Positions 34,301 to 43,160 of a DNA stretch of 51,457 nucleotides are shown here, in pieces. The stretch is from Candidatus Methanoperedens sp. (GTDB lineage Archaea; Halobacteriota; Methanosarcinia; Methanosarcinales; Methanoperedenaceae). The number at the start of each line of letters is the position of its first letter. The first letter of the stretch is position 1. Location: NCBI GenBank assembly GCA_026552975.1, contig JAPMTR010000080.1:1-51457 (forward strand). Reading direction: 5' to 3'. The notes under the pieces were generated by a model. That model saw only the letters and a program-made list of their open reading frames with translations. It was not told the DNA's origin and ran no database searches. A program made the position numbers and the translations under genes.

Positions 34301-35430
34301 TTAATATAAACTGGTCGTCCTTCCTGAATAAGTTTCCATTGCGCTGTATCAGGTTTATAGGTTGCAACAGCAGAAATAAATTTAGATGAAAAACCATAAT
34401 GAGCTCTCAAGATCAGGTCACCGGTCAAGGGATCTGAAATATATATTCCTCCACTGTCTATCCCATCTATGTTGGAAATGGCATTCAAAATTATATCTAA
34501 TTTTTTATCGACATTGGTGGAAACACCAAGGGAAGAGGCGATCTCTTTTTGAATTTTAAGGATGAGCTCCATCTGCTTTCGCTGTGTGATGTCTCTCAGG
34601 ATCGCCATACTTGCAGGTCTGCCTTCATATTCTATGCGAGAAGCATTTATCTCAACAGGCATCTTTAGACCATTTTTTAATATAATTTCAATATTGTATA
34701 TCTCGGGGATGGGCTCGCCCTTCAATCTTTTTTCGTATCTTTCTATAACTATTTTTTTAAACTCTGGAGTTGTAAAGTTAAAAAATGGTTTTCCGATCAA
34801 TTCCTCTCTATTATAACCTGACACCTCCAAAATTTTTGAATTTACATATTTGAGACGATCATCCTGTAAAATAATAATACTGTCATTACATTTTTCCACA
34901 AGCGAAGAATATTTCTCTTCAGACGCTTTCAGTCTTTCGTCAGTTTTTTTGCGTTCAGTTATATCCCGGATATTTATTAAAAAACCTTCAATTTTTCCAT
35001 CTTTTTTAAGTATCGTTGTGCTTGTCTCTGCTAAGATCAAATTTCCGCTCTTTGATCTCAGGTTCAATTCGAGTATTCTGATGAATTTGTCCGTGTTATC
35101 TTTGATTTTGCCTGAGTTTTCCTTGATAAATCCCTCAGAAACGGCTCTTTTGAATTCTCTTACGATGTTTGGCAGCTCTTTGACCTGCAAAATCCCCAGA
35201 TTAAAAAAATATTTTCCAATAACCTCTTCTGGTATGAAACCTAACATTTCTTTTAATTTATTATTGACAGATAAAATTTTTCCAAACCTGTCAACCTGTA
35301 CAATAATATCATTCGAGTATTCGAAGATCATGCGATATTTTTCTGCATCATTTAAACACAGTTCCAGGTCATCATCTGGATGCTGGGATTCTTTTTTCGC
35401 ATTTTTCCTGTCTTTTTCCTTATCCATCAA
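31309..35430 (-). CDS. Large multi-PAS/GAF sensor histidine kinase
   Basis: 1373 residues without an obvious membrane helix. In order: PAS domains (about 29-150 and 165-285), GAF (about 300-450), PAS (455-575), PAS (580-700), PAS (705-830), GAF (835-985), PAS (990-1110). HisKA follows with FLATMSHELRTPLNS (His about 1150), then HATPase with NAIKFTK and GGSGLGLSISKKLVE. It would integrate several cytoplasmic, probably redox or small-molecule signals and phosphorylate the receiver encoded next to it. Such soluble multi-PAS kinases are common in methanogenic archaea. Ligands cannot be read from sequence. Confidence 0.9.
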   Translation of the reverse strand: MMDKEKDRKNAKKESQHPDDDLELCLNDAEKYRMIFEYSNDIIVQVDRFGKILSVNNKLKEMLGFIPEEVIGKYFFNLGILQVKELPNIVREFKRAVSEGFIKENSGKIKDNTDKFIRILELNLRSKSGNLILAETSTTILKKDGKIEGFLINIRDITERKKTDERLKASEEKYSSLVEKCNDSIIILQDDRLKYVNSKILEVSGYNREELIGKPFFNFTTPEFKKIVIERYEKRLKGEPIPEIYNIEIILKNGLKMPVEINASRIEYEGRPASMAILRDITQRKQMELILKIQKEIASSLGVSTNVDKKLDIILNAISNIDGIDSGGIYISDPLTGDLILRAHYGFSSKFISAVATYKPDTAQWKLIQEGRPVYINHSEDRIKNSPFILEEGVRGIAVIPLNQNRSLLGSINVASHSLDEIPENTRTILETVAGQLTEVLIRISAETELKDTKNYLDTIIKSSKDSIFVVNEQGRFEFGNESFFNLSGYPEDEILGSSFMKLIHPEYHYFILKMWDEAQETDGKPYEVDIINKDGTIRSLSMSHSDVEFGGKRKYCVMAKDITDQKRMYEFLQENEEKFKGIFDRSPVAIEIYDVDGKLIEVNKECLDLFGVVDIEQIKGFNLFEDPNIPADFRKRLLNNQSVNYESIFDFDIVKKNNLYNTKRSGQCYIDVIIIPMKKEDNLPFGYLVHISEITDRKLAEEAIRNGQERYHKILQTALDGFWVSDMERRFIDVNDSYCNIIGYSREELLRMNIRDVELMESESDITNHTQKIIENGSDRFESKHVTKDGQVVDCEISVNYLKNEGKFFVFLRDITRRKQREKILQSRNRLIEFSRSHSVDELLRKILDEIEALTGSKIGFFHFISEDQKTIQLQTWSTKTLKEMCTARGKGRHYDISEAGVWVDCFYNRNIVVHNDYSALSNRKGLPPGHAPVIREIVVPIIRADRIKAIIGIGNKSSFYDDKDAETLKLLADFGFDLVERKRIEEALIESQIRLQSVLDNSTTVFFIKDIEGRYMMINRRFEELFHVTRKTIIGKYDMDIFPLDFAERFQRHDLLALEKGEPIEVEELVPQDDGIHVYISVKFPLLTADSKPYAVCGISTDITELKRTQEESIQLLKREKAAIDEASAARKLDGLKSAFLATMSHELRTPLNSIIGFTGLMLNGLSGPITDDQEKQLLLVNHSAEHLLSLIKDILDISSIESGNFKIIISSFDIQRIIQSVINTMKPLADEKNLTLYLEDPHDEILIQSDSIRVKQILLNLIGNAIKFTKKGDIIIECKISGTQVITRIIDTGIGIRSEQFDELFKPFKQIDEGSTRTYGGSGLGLSISKKLVEILGGTISVESEYGKGSIFTFTLPLKRREYETKDSHN

Positions 35431-35514
35431 TCATCATCTATTCAATAATTAAGACTTTAAACGCCATAAAGTCTGGATAGTATTAATCCTTTTGATTTTA
35501 TTCAGCAATATAAG

Positions 35515-35532
35515 GTTATTTAAATTTAAACA
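35515..35532. promoter_or_regulatory. AT-rich palindromic motif, copy 1
   Basis: GTTATTTAAATTTAAACA lies between the divergent kinase and HTH-receiver genes, 17 bp before the latter's ATG. The 17-bp core TTATTTAAATTTAAACA recurs exactly at 36259-36275. It could be the binding site of the HTH-receiver protein or a shared promoter element. Confidence 0.6.
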
Positions 35533-35548
35533 ACATTAAAGGACTTAT

Positions 35549-36124
35549 ATGCACTGGCGTGAAAAAGAATTATATAATGTATTGAAACAAGGAAAATTAA
35601 CAACCACCGAGATCGTTGGCAGGGTAAATATGAGCAAGGCAACAGCCTTGAAGTACCTTGATCATATGAAAGAGGAAGATCAGGTGGATTGTGAAGAGAT
35701 AGGTACTGCAAAGATCTGGTTTTTAAAATATGATACGGAAAAAGTGCAAGATAAAATAAAAGTACTGGTAGCAGATGATGATAAGAATGTCATTGAGATC
35801 ATCAGACGTTCCATAAACAAAGATCAATTCGAGGTCTTAGACGCTGCAAATGGAAAAGAAGCTCTGGGTATGGTTTTTAGCAGGTCACCTGATATCCTGA
35901 TACTAGACATTATGATGCCAGAGATCGACGGTTACACCGTATGCAAAGAATTGAAGGAACATGATTCCACAAAGAATTTACCAATAATAATATTATCTGC
36001 CAAAACAAATATAGATGATAAGCTAAAAGCAATGGACTTTGGCATAGACGATTATATGGTAAAACCTTTTGACCCAAGGGAATTGGAGGCAAGAATAAAA
36101 ATGAGATTGAAACTGACCGCGTAA
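35549..36124 (+). CDS. HTH-receiver response regulator (archaeal type)
   Basis: 191 residues: an N-terminal winged HTH (LTTTEIVGRVNMSKATALKYLDHM, about 18-41) and a C-terminal receiver with VADDDKNV, phospho-Asp in ILILDIMMPEIDGY (about 117), Ser/Thr in IILSA and Lys in MVKPFDPRE. The order HTH then receiver is the reverse of bacterial regulators. It lies between two histidine kinases, sharing an intergenic region with one and preceding the other by 157 bp. Palindromic motifs sit in front of it and of the next kinase, so it may control both. Confidence 0.88.
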   Translation: MHWREKELYNVLKQGKLTTTEIVGRVNMSKATALKYLDHMKEEDQVDCEEIGTAKIWFLKYDTEKVQDKIKVLVADDDKNVIEIIRRSINKDQFEVLDAANGKEALGMVFSRSPDILILDIMMPEIDGYTVCKELKEHDSTKNLPIIILSAKTNIDDKLKAMDFGIDDYMVKPFDPRELEARIKMRLKLTA

Positions 36125-36256
36125 GTAATAATCATCTTTGTATTGTGCCGGATTCTTTAGTGGATATGATCCTTGATAAGAGAAGCCGGCACGGTAAAAT
36201 CCCACAGCCAACCTGCAAATTAAAGACAACCTCATACTATATAATATTTTCTAATC

Positions 36257-36275
36257 GTTTATTTAAATTTAAACA
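36257..36275. promoter_or_regulatory. AT-rich palindromic motif, copy 2
   Basis: GTTTATTTAAATTTAAACA ends 5 bp before the ATG of the second histidine kinase. Its 17-bp core is identical to 35516-35532. It is too close to the start to be a normal TATA box, which favours an operator reading. Confidence 0.6.
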
Positions 36276-36280
36276 CCAGC

Positions 36281-37861
36281 ATGACTAAAAAAGATATCTC
36301 AATCCTGGATTATCAGGTGCGTCAGAAAGAACTGGAACGACGTATTGAGGAACTTCAGAGGTCTCAAAAAGAGCTCAAAGAGTCACATGACAAGTATCGG
36401 GACATGTATGATCTAGCTCCAGTAAATTATTTTTCTTTTAATAAAAATGGGATCATCATAGATGTTAATCGATCGGGAGAAGAGAAATTGGGCCGTGAGA
36501 GAAATTATTTGATCATGAAACCATTTTCGCTATTTATTTGCCCGGACAGCAAGAAAATTTTTTATTTACATCTTAACCGAGTTTTCAAATCAGGTGTTCT
36601 TGAAACATGCGAACTCAAACTTATTAATAATAAAGGAGTCAAGTTCTATATACAATTGGAAAGTATATCGTCAGGTGGCGGGAATGATATTTTTTGCAGG
36701 ACGGTAAGTCGCGACATTACGGATCGCAAAATGGCTGAAGAAGCAATTCGAAATACTCTCATATATACCACGAGTTTAATAGATTCGATACGAGAACCAC
36801 TTGTTATTCTTGATGAAAATATGAGATTGAAGAAGGCTAATCTTGCATTTTATAATACTTTTAAGATCAATATTAACGAAAATAAGGATAAATTATTTTA
36901 TGAACTTGGAAATGGGGAATGGAATATTCCAGACCTGAGAGAATTACTTGAGACGATAATTCCCATGAATATCAAGTCCAGGGATTTTGAAATCGAAAAA
37001 GAGTTCTTAAATATTGGACAAAAATCGATTTTGATCAATGCTTCAGAACATAAACTGTCAGATACCAAAATGATACTTCTTACAATTAAAGATATTACAG
37101 AACTGAAAAAGATGGAAGGATTAAGACTTGAAAATGAACGCCTCATCAGCGCAAGAAAAGCAAGATCAGAGTTTTTGACTATCATGAGCCATGAGTTGAG
37201 GACACCTCTTACATCTGTCATCGGATATTCAATCCTTTTACAGGAAAAGTCAGCAGGTGAATTGAACGAAGAGCAGAGGTTATTTGTTGATAATGTACTC
37301 AGAAGCAGCAAACACTTGCTTGATCTTATTAACAATTTTCTCGAACTTGCAAGAACGGAAACAGGAAAGCAAAAAATGGTCTTTGAAGAAATTTCCGTTT
37401 CAGCTGCATTAAATGAGATCCTCGAGATGATCAATGAGAATGCAAAAGCAAAAAATATAAACCTGACCAAAGAATTTGATCCTGAAATATATTCTATAAA
37501 GGTTGATGGAAGGGCATTTAAGCAAATCATATTTAATCTTCTTAGCAATGCGATTAAATTCAGTAAGAGAAGTGGGGGAATCGTTACTATATCGACAAAA
37601 AAAGAAAATGACATGATCAAAATATCAGTCGAGGATAATGGTATCGGGATAAAGAAAAATGATTTACCAAAACTTTTTCATATGTTCGAGCAGCTAGATT
37701 CGGGGATATCCAGAAAATATGAAGGAACCGGGCTTGGACTTGCGATCACAAAACAACTTATTGAATTGCATGGAGGTAAAATCTGGGTTGAAAGCAAATA
37801 TGGTAAAGGGAGTAAATTTATGTTATATTTGCCTCTTGAAGCGAAAGTTCCCAAAATATGA
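36281..37861 (+). CDS. PAS-domain sensor histidine kinase
   Basis: 526 residues, soluble by sequence. An N-terminal coiled coil (about 8-45) is followed by a PAS domain (about 45-155, DLAPVNYFSFNKNGIIIDVN), a second PAS (about 165-285), HisKA with FLTIMSHELRTPLTS (His about 304) and HATPase with NLLSNAIKFSKR and GTGLGLAITKQLIELHGG. Probable partner of the HTH-receiver protein encoded upstream. The last 39 bp overlap an antisense zinc-binding small gene. Confidence 0.9.
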   Translation: MTKKDISILDYQVRQKELERRIEELQRSQKELKESHDKYRDMYDLAPVNYFSFNKNGIIIDVNRSGEEKLGRERNYLIMKPFSLFICPDSKKIFYLHLNRVFKSGVLETCELKLINNKGVKFYIQLESISSGGGNDIFCRTVSRDITDRKMAEEAIRNTLIYTTSLIDSIREPLVILDENMRLKKANLAFYNTFKININENKDKLFYELGNGEWNIPDLRELLETIIPMNIKSRDFEIEKEFLNIGQKSILINASEHKLSDTKMILLTIKDITELKKMEGLRLENERLISARKARSEFLTIMSHELRTPLTSVIGYSILLQEKSAGELNEEQRLFVDNVLRSSKHLLDLINNFLELARTETGKQKMVFEEISVSAALNEILEMINENAKAKNINLTKEFDPEIYSIKVDGRAFKQIIFNLLSNAIKFSKRSGGIVTISTKKENDMIKISVEDNGIGIKKNDLPKLFHMFEQLDSGISRKYEGTGLGLAITKQLIELHGGKIWVESKYGKGSKFMLYLPLEAKVPKI

Positions 37862-37963
37862 ATCCATACATCCAATTGTGCAGAACATTTTTTCTTTTTT
37901 ATGATCTTCCTGAACAAAGATATCCTTTCCACAATTATTACATTTTACTTCAGTCAATTCCAT
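37823..37963 (-). CDS. 46-residue zinc-binding small protein
   Basis: MELTEVKCNNCGKDIFVQED then EKMFCTIGCMDSYFGNF: two cysteine pairs (C-x2-C and C-x3-C) form a zinc knuckle. A GGAAGG ribosome site precedes ATG 37963. The last 39 bp are antisense to the end of the histidine kinase gene. It lies just downstream of another short gene on the same strand. Confidence 0.6.
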   Translation of the reverse strand: MELTEVKCNNCGKDIFVQEDHKKEKMFCTIGCMDSYFGNFRFKRQI

Positions 37964-37981
37964 ATGAATCCTTCCCATGAC

Positions 37982-38131
37982 TTATTCACATTCACAGATT
38001 TCTATATTCTTACTAAATACGGGTCTTCTTAATATCTTAATATTATTATAATAAATATATAGATCCTCGATCTTTTTCTCACTTATACCATCTTTCAGTA
38101 ATTTGACCCTTTCTAGAGATGTTTCTAACAT
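37982..38131 (-). CDS. 49-residue hypothetical protein
   Basis: MLETSLERVKLLKDGISEKK continues as IEDLYIYYNNIKILRRPVF and ends CECE. It starts at ATG 38131 with GGGAG 7 nt upstream and is followed 18 bp later by the zinc-binding gene, so the two may form a small operon. The helix-turn-helix-like start (LLKDGISEKKIEDLYIYY) may bind DNA. No family recognised. Confidence 0.5.
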   Translation of the reverse strand: MLETSLERVKLLKDGISEKKIEDLYIYYNNIKILRRPVFSKNIEICECE

Positions 38132-38259
38132 ATCTTGCTCCCGTCTTCAAATAAGATAATTCCACTACCATATTTATTTGAATTCTGTATAATATTTGTC
38201 ATAAACACTACCCGTATTGTATATGTTCTTTATTAGTATTTATTTCTTGCTAATTGTTC

Positions 38260-38273
38260 GTTTAATTTTAAAC
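38260..38273. promoter_or_regulatory. AT-rich palindrome upstream of carB
   Basis: GTTTAA-TT-TTAAAC, with further partial symmetry outward (ATTGTT and AAT), is similar to the motifs before the HTH-receiver and kinase genes. It lies about 110 bp before carB. Confidence 0.4.
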
Positions 38274-38382
38274 AATACACTCTTTCTGACATTCAACATG
38301 TGCAGGGCGGTAGGATACTTCCTATTACTAATAGATATAATTAATAATACGTCAGACATTTAAGGTAAAAATTCGAGGTAGA

Positions 38383-41300
38383 ATGCCAAAAAGACGAGAC
38401 ATCAAAAAGGTACTGCTCATAGGCTCAGGCCCAATAATGATCGGGCAGGGAGCAGAGTTTGACTTTTCAGGAAGCCAGGCGTGTCGTTCCCTGCGGGAAG
38501 AGGGAATTAAAGTCGTTCTTGTGAACAGCAATCCTGCCACCATTATGACAGATTCTGACATGGCGGACGCTATCTATATCGAACCCCTGGAACCCCAGGT
38601 CGTGGCAAAGATCATCGAAAAAGAACGACCTGACGGCATTATTGCAGGTCTGGGCGGACAGACAGGCCTCAACATTACATCTGAGATCGCGGAAATGGGG
38701 GTCCTTGAAAAATTCAATGTCGAACTTCTGGGAACATCCCTCCAGGCCATCAAAGATTCGGAAGACCGTGACCTGTTTAAGCGAAAAATGATAAGCATCG
38801 GGGAAAAAGTCCCGCGGTCAAAAGCCGTAAACACGATCGAGGAAGCTCTTTCATTGATCGATGAACTCGGACTTCCTCTCATAATACGTCCCGCATATAC
38901 ATTAGGCGGCGCGGGGGGTGGCATTGCCTACACAAAGGAAGAACTACTCGAAATAACAGAACGCGGACTTAAACGCTCACGTATCCACCAGGTCCTGATT
39001 GAAGAAAGCATAATCGGCTGGAAGGAATTCGAATATGAGGTCATGCGAGACCGAAACGATACCTGCATCGTAATATGCAATATGGAAAACATCGACCCCA
39101 TGGGCATACACACCGGGGAATCGATCGTCGTAACCCCATCCCAGACACTATCTGATGCAGACCACCAGAAACTGCGGAGCACTTCAATTAAGATCATCAG
39201 GGCGCTTGGAATCGAAGGAGGATGCAACATACAGTTTGCGGTCAGGGATGATGAGGTCAGGATCGTTGAAGTCAATCCAAGGGTTTCCCGCTCATCTGCA
39301 CTTGCATCAAAAGCGACCGGATATCCAATAGCCCGTGTCACTGCAAAGATCGCAATTGGCATGACGCTTGATGAAATAACCAATGATATTACAAAAAAGA
39401 CGCCAGCATCATTTGAACCCACGATCGATTATACAGTCGTAAAGATCCCGCGCTGGCCTTTTGACAAATTCGTAACTGCTGATAAGCACCTTACGACCGC
39501 CATGAAAAGCACAGGTGAAGTAATGGCTTTTGGCCGCACCATCGAGGAGGCCCTCCAGAAAGCTGTGCGCTCACTTGAAGTGGATATGTACTTCGGGTTC
39601 AAAGAGTGGAGCAAAGACGAGATCCAGGATATCCTGAGACGTCCAACCCATGAAAGAATGTTCGTCATATACTATGCATTGCAAAATGGTATGCCTGCGG
39701 ATGAAATTTCAAGAATTACCAATATTGATCCCTTCTTCATACGAAAGATCCAGAATATTATTGATGCTGAAAGCACGCTCAAGACCGACATATCCCCTGT
39801 GAATCTGAAAAAAGCAAAACGCATGGGATTTAGCGATGAGAGAATAGCATTCCTCTCAGGAAAGACACGCGAAGAAATAAATGATCTTCGAAGGTCACAT
39901 GGGATCATTCCCACATACAAGATGGTGGACACATGCGCAGCTGAATTTGCTGCTGCAACTCCTTATTATTACTCTACTTATGAAGAACAGTCAGAATCAG
40001 TCCCATCGAACAGGAAGAAAGTACTGATAATTGGCTCAGGCCCGATCCGAATCGGCCAGGGTATTGAATTTGACTACAGCACAGTCCATGCAGTAACAGC
40101 ACTTCGAGAAGAAGGGATCGAGACCCATATAATGAATAACAATCCTGAAACAGTGTCAACTGACTACGATACTTCAGACAAATTGTTTTTTGAACCGCTG
40201 ACGTTAGAAGATGTCATGAACGTGATAGATAGTGAACATCCCTATGGAGTAATGGTGCAGTTCGGTGGACAGACATCGGTCAATCTTGCTCTCCCCCTTA
40301 AGAAAGAACTCAAGAGAAGAAAAGATCTTAATACCATCATCCTTGGAACCACCCCTGATGACATGGACATTGCTGAGGACAGGGAACGCTTTAACTCCAT
40401 GATGAAAACACTGGGTATTCACCAGCCAGAGGCAGGATGCGCGATGAATTATCTCCAGGCATTCAATGAAGCAAAAAGGATAGGCTATCCTGTGCTTGTT
40501 CGTCCATCATACGTCATTGGAGGCCGTGCTATGGAGATCGTTTATGATGAAAAAGACCTTGATCGCTACCTGAAAGAAGCAGTAAAAGTTTCAAACGAGC
40601 ATCCAGTACTGATCGATGATTTTCTTGATAACGCTATTGAGATCGACGTGGATGCTATCTGCGATGGTAAAGACGTCCTGATAGGTGCGATCATGGAGCA
40701 CATAGAAGAAGCAGGTATCCATTCCGGGGATTCGGCCTGTGTTATACCCCCTCAGTCCCTGAAACCTGAAATAATCGCTATCGTTCGCGATTATGTGAAA
40801 AAGATTGCCATAGCCCTCAATGTGGTTGGTATTATTAACATACAGATGGCAACAAAGAATGGCTTAGTCTTTGTCCTTGAAGCAAATCCCAGGTCAAGCC
40901 GCACCATTCCTTTTGTGAGCAAAGCCACCGGGATCCCGCTTGCCAAGATCGCTGCAAGGGTGATGGTAGGACACACATTAAAAGAACTGGGGATAACAGG
41001 TGATGTAACCCTGAAACATGTATCAGTAAAAGAGGTTCTACTTCCATTCGATAAACTCCCCGGAGCTGATCCGCTGCTTGGTCCTGAGATGAAAAGTACA
41101 GGAGAAGTAATGGGAATAGATTATGATTTCGGAAAAGCGTTCTATAAAGCCGAGTGGGCTGCTGATAATAAACTCCCTATGACAGGTACTGTTTTCATTT
41201 CCATTCGAGATACTGATAAAGAGCATATTGTCAAAATAGCAAAGAAAATGCAGGCCGCAGGGCTTCATATACTGGGAACCCAGGGTACAGTGGATTACCT

Positions 41301-41580
41301 GGAAGAGAATGGAATAAAGATCGAAGTAATAAAAAAGGTCAGTGAAGGCTCACCCAACGTGGTTGACCTTATCCATAGTAAGAAAGTTGACCTGATAATA
41401 AATACTCCCACAAGCAAGCAGGCTGTCAAGGACGGATTCCAGATCAGAAGGGCGGCTGTTGATTTTAGTGTTCCTTACATCACAACCATCCAGGCTGCAC
41501 TTGCTGCAGCTGATGCCATTGAAGCGATGAACAAAGGTGAGATCACTATCAAGTCTTTAGGTGAATATCATAAGAAATGA
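38383..41580 (+). CDS. carB: Carbamoyl-phosphate synthase large subunit
   Basis: 1065 residues, the full length of CarB, with two homologous ATP-grasp halves. The first starts KKVLLIGSGPIMIGQGAEFDFSG, the second starts at about residue 545 with KKVLIIGSGPIRIGQGIEFDYS. The C-terminal allosteric domain (from about 930) includes LHILGTQGTVDYLEENG and INTPTS. The enzyme makes carbamoyl phosphate for pyrimidine and arginine synthesis. The small subunit gene carA is not within this window on either side, although the two are normally adjacent. Confidence 0.96.
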   Translation: MPKRRDIKKVLLIGSGPIMIGQGAEFDFSGSQACRSLREEGIKVVLVNSNPATIMTDSDMADAIYIEPLEPQVVAKIIEKERPDGIIAGLGGQTGLNITSEIAEMGVLEKFNVELLGTSLQAIKDSEDRDLFKRKMISIGEKVPRSKAVNTIEEALSLIDELGLPLIIRPAYTLGGAGGGIAYTKEELLEITERGLKRSRIHQVLIEESIIGWKEFEYEVMRDRNDTCIVICNMENIDPMGIHTGESIVVTPSQTLSDADHQKLRSTSIKIIRALGIEGGCNIQFAVRDDEVRIVEVNPRVSRSSALASKATGYPIARVTAKIAIGMTLDEITNDITKKTPASFEPTIDYTVVKIPRWPFDKFVTADKHLTTAMKSTGEVMAFGRTIEEALQKAVRSLEVDMYFGFKEWSKDEIQDILRRPTHERMFVIYYALQNGMPADEISRITNIDPFFIRKIQNIIDAESTLKTDISPVNLKKAKRMGFSDERIAFLSGKTREEINDLRRSHGIIPTYKMVDTCAAEFAAATPYYYSTYEEQSESVPSNRKKVLIIGSGPIRIGQGIEFDYSTVHAVTALREEGIETHIMNNNPETVSTDYDTSDKLFFEPLTLEDVMNVIDSEHPYGVMVQFGGQTSVNLALPLKKELKRRKDLNTIILGTTPDDMDIAEDRERFNSMMKTLGIHQPEAGCAMNYLQAFNEAKRIGYPVLVRPSYVIGGRAMEIVYDEKDLDRYLKEAVKVSNEHPVLIDDFLDNAIEIDVDAICDGKDVLIGAIMEHIEEAGIHSGDSACVIPPQSLKPEIIAIVRDYVKKIAIALNVVGIINIQMATKNGLVFVLEANPRSSRTIPFVSKATGIPLAKIAARVMVGHTLKELGITGDVTLKHVSVKEVLLPFDKLPGADPLLGPEMKSTGEVMGIDYDFGKAFYKAEWAADNKLPMTGTVFISIRDTDKEHIVKIAKKMQAAGLHILGTQGTVDYLEENGIKIEVIKKVSEGSPNVVDLIHSKKVDLIINTPTSKQAVKDGFQIRRAAVDFSVPYITTIQAALAAADAIEAMNKGEITIKSLGEYHKK

Positions 41581-41680
41581 TAACTTTTTTCAGTCTATAA
41601 ATTTGATCAACTGTTTATCCGGAATCCATGATCTGATCTACTCCTTTCCTATCATGACCTTCATCTTGTTAAAAATTATA

Positions 41681-42409
41681 TTAATATATAATATCACCTT
41701 TTATAAATGCAATCGACCTTGGATCATTTGGATGGGTGAATATCTGATCTTTTGTATTAACTTCGATCAATTCTCCATTCAGTAAAATTCCTACCCTGTC
41801 GGCAAGTCTTCGAACCTGGTGGATATTATGGGACGCCATGATTATCGTAGTGCCAAGCTCACTTCTGATCTTTTGTATGATCTCTTCTATCTTTGCGACA
41901 TTGGCTGGATCAAGATTGGCCGTTGGCTCATCAAGAAGAATAACATCCGGTTTAAAAACGATCGCTCTTGCAAAAGCCATACGCTGGGCCTCACCCCCTG
42001 AAAGGGTAAGAGCTTTTTGATTTTCAAAACCTGCAAGTCCCACAAGAGCCAGTGCATCGATCACCTTTATGTTAATTGTTTTTTTATCCATCTTGCGGAT
42101 CTGGAGTCCATAAGCTACATTTTTAAAAACAGATGTGTTAAATACCGCAGGTATTTGAAAAAGCATTGACATCCTGCCCATTACATTGTTTTTTTGCAGG
42201 ATAGCGGTATCCTTCCCGTTAAAAATAAGTTTTCCGGTTGTTGGCATCTCCAACAGGTTCAGTATTCGCAGCAGTGTGGTTTTCCCAACTCCGCTGGGTC
42301 CCAGGATCGTAAATATTTCCCCTTTGAAAATCCTAAGGCTGATATTATGTAATACTTTTTTATTTCCAAAGGATTTACTCAGGTTTTCTATTATAAATAA
42401 TTCCTCCAA
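41681..42409 (-). CDS. tupC: Tungstate ABC transporter ATP-binding protein
   Basis: 242 residues with Walker A LGPSGVGKTTLLR (about 35-47), signature LSGGEAQRMAFARA (about 136-149), Walker B VILLDEPTANLDP and the H-loop MASHNIHQ. It starts 1 bp after the permease stop. By partnership with the TupA-like binding protein it energises oxyanion import, most likely tungstate. Confidence 0.85.
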   Translation of the reverse strand: MEELFIIENLSKSFGNKKVLHNISLRIFKGEIFTILGPSGVGKTTLLRILNLLEMPTTGKLIFNGKDTAILQKNNVMGRMSMLFQIPAVFNTSVFKNVAYGLQIRKMDKKTINIKVIDALALVGLAGFENQKALTLSGGEAQRMAFARAIVFKPDVILLDEPTANLDPANVAKIEEIIQKIRSELGTTIIMASHNIHQVRRLADRVGILLNGELIEVNTKDQIFTHPNDPRSIAFIKGDIIY

Positions 42410-42410
42410 T

Positions 42411-43145
42411 TCAATCCCTCCTCTGGAAATAGTTGGCCAGGATATTTACACAGAGTACAAGGCAGATCAGAATGATCCCAAGAGCGATGGATGTTGAGAT
42501 ATCACCTTTACTCGTTTCCGATGTGATCGCAGTCGTAAGTGTGCGGGTTTCAGATAGCCCTTCTCCTATTCCACCTACGCTTCCTGTACGGGCAATATTG
42601 CCGCCTACAATGAGAATGGCTCCAACTTCTGCCAGCGCCCTTCCCAGTCCTGCAAGTACTGCCGTGATGATGCCAAATCTGGCTTCTTTTAAAGTGGCAA
42701 TAGCTGCATCTTTTCCAGTGCCTCCCAGAGTATATACAGTCTCTATTATTAATTGAGGGACCGCCTTTATTGCTGCAAGAGAAATGCCAGTAATTATTGG
42801 TGTAATTAGAATATACTGGGCAAGTATCATTGCTTCTTTTGTATATACGATATTCAGGAATCCGAACGGACCTACAGGCACGATCATTAGAAAAACAAAA
42901 AGACCAACGAAAACAGGCGGAAGCCCCATCCCGGTATTGACAAATGTGATGAACGCCTGTTTTCCCCGAAAATTCACGAAGGATATTATTAGTGCCAGGG
43001 GAATTGCTGTAAGGGTAGCAAGGAGGGTTGCAGTCCCTGAAACCCATATGGAAACTGCGGTTATGCTCATGATATAGGGATTTAAACTGAATATCAATTC
43101 AAACGCCTTGATGATACCCTGAAGAAGAAAGCCAGTACTATCCAT
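42411..43145 (-). CDS. tupB: Tungstate ABC transporter permease
   Basis: 244 residues with about five or six membrane helices and the coupling-loop motif GRALAEVGAILIVGGNI (EAA-type, about 168-184). The sequence fits TupB rather than ModB. It lies between tupA and tupC in one minus-strand operon. Confidence 0.85.
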   Translation of the reverse strand: MDSTGFLLQGIIKAFELIFSLNPYIMSITAVSIWVSGTATLLATLTAIPLALIISFVNFRGKQAFITFVNTGMGLPPVFVGLFVFLMIVPVGPFGFLNIVYTKEAMILAQYILITPIITGISLAAIKAVPQLIIETVYTLGGTGKDAAIATLKEARFGIITAVLAGLGRALAEVGAILIVGGNIARTGSVGGIGEGLSETRTLTTAITSETSKGDISTSIALGIILICLVLCVNILANYFQRRD

Positions 43146-43160
43146 ATATCTCCTTATTTT

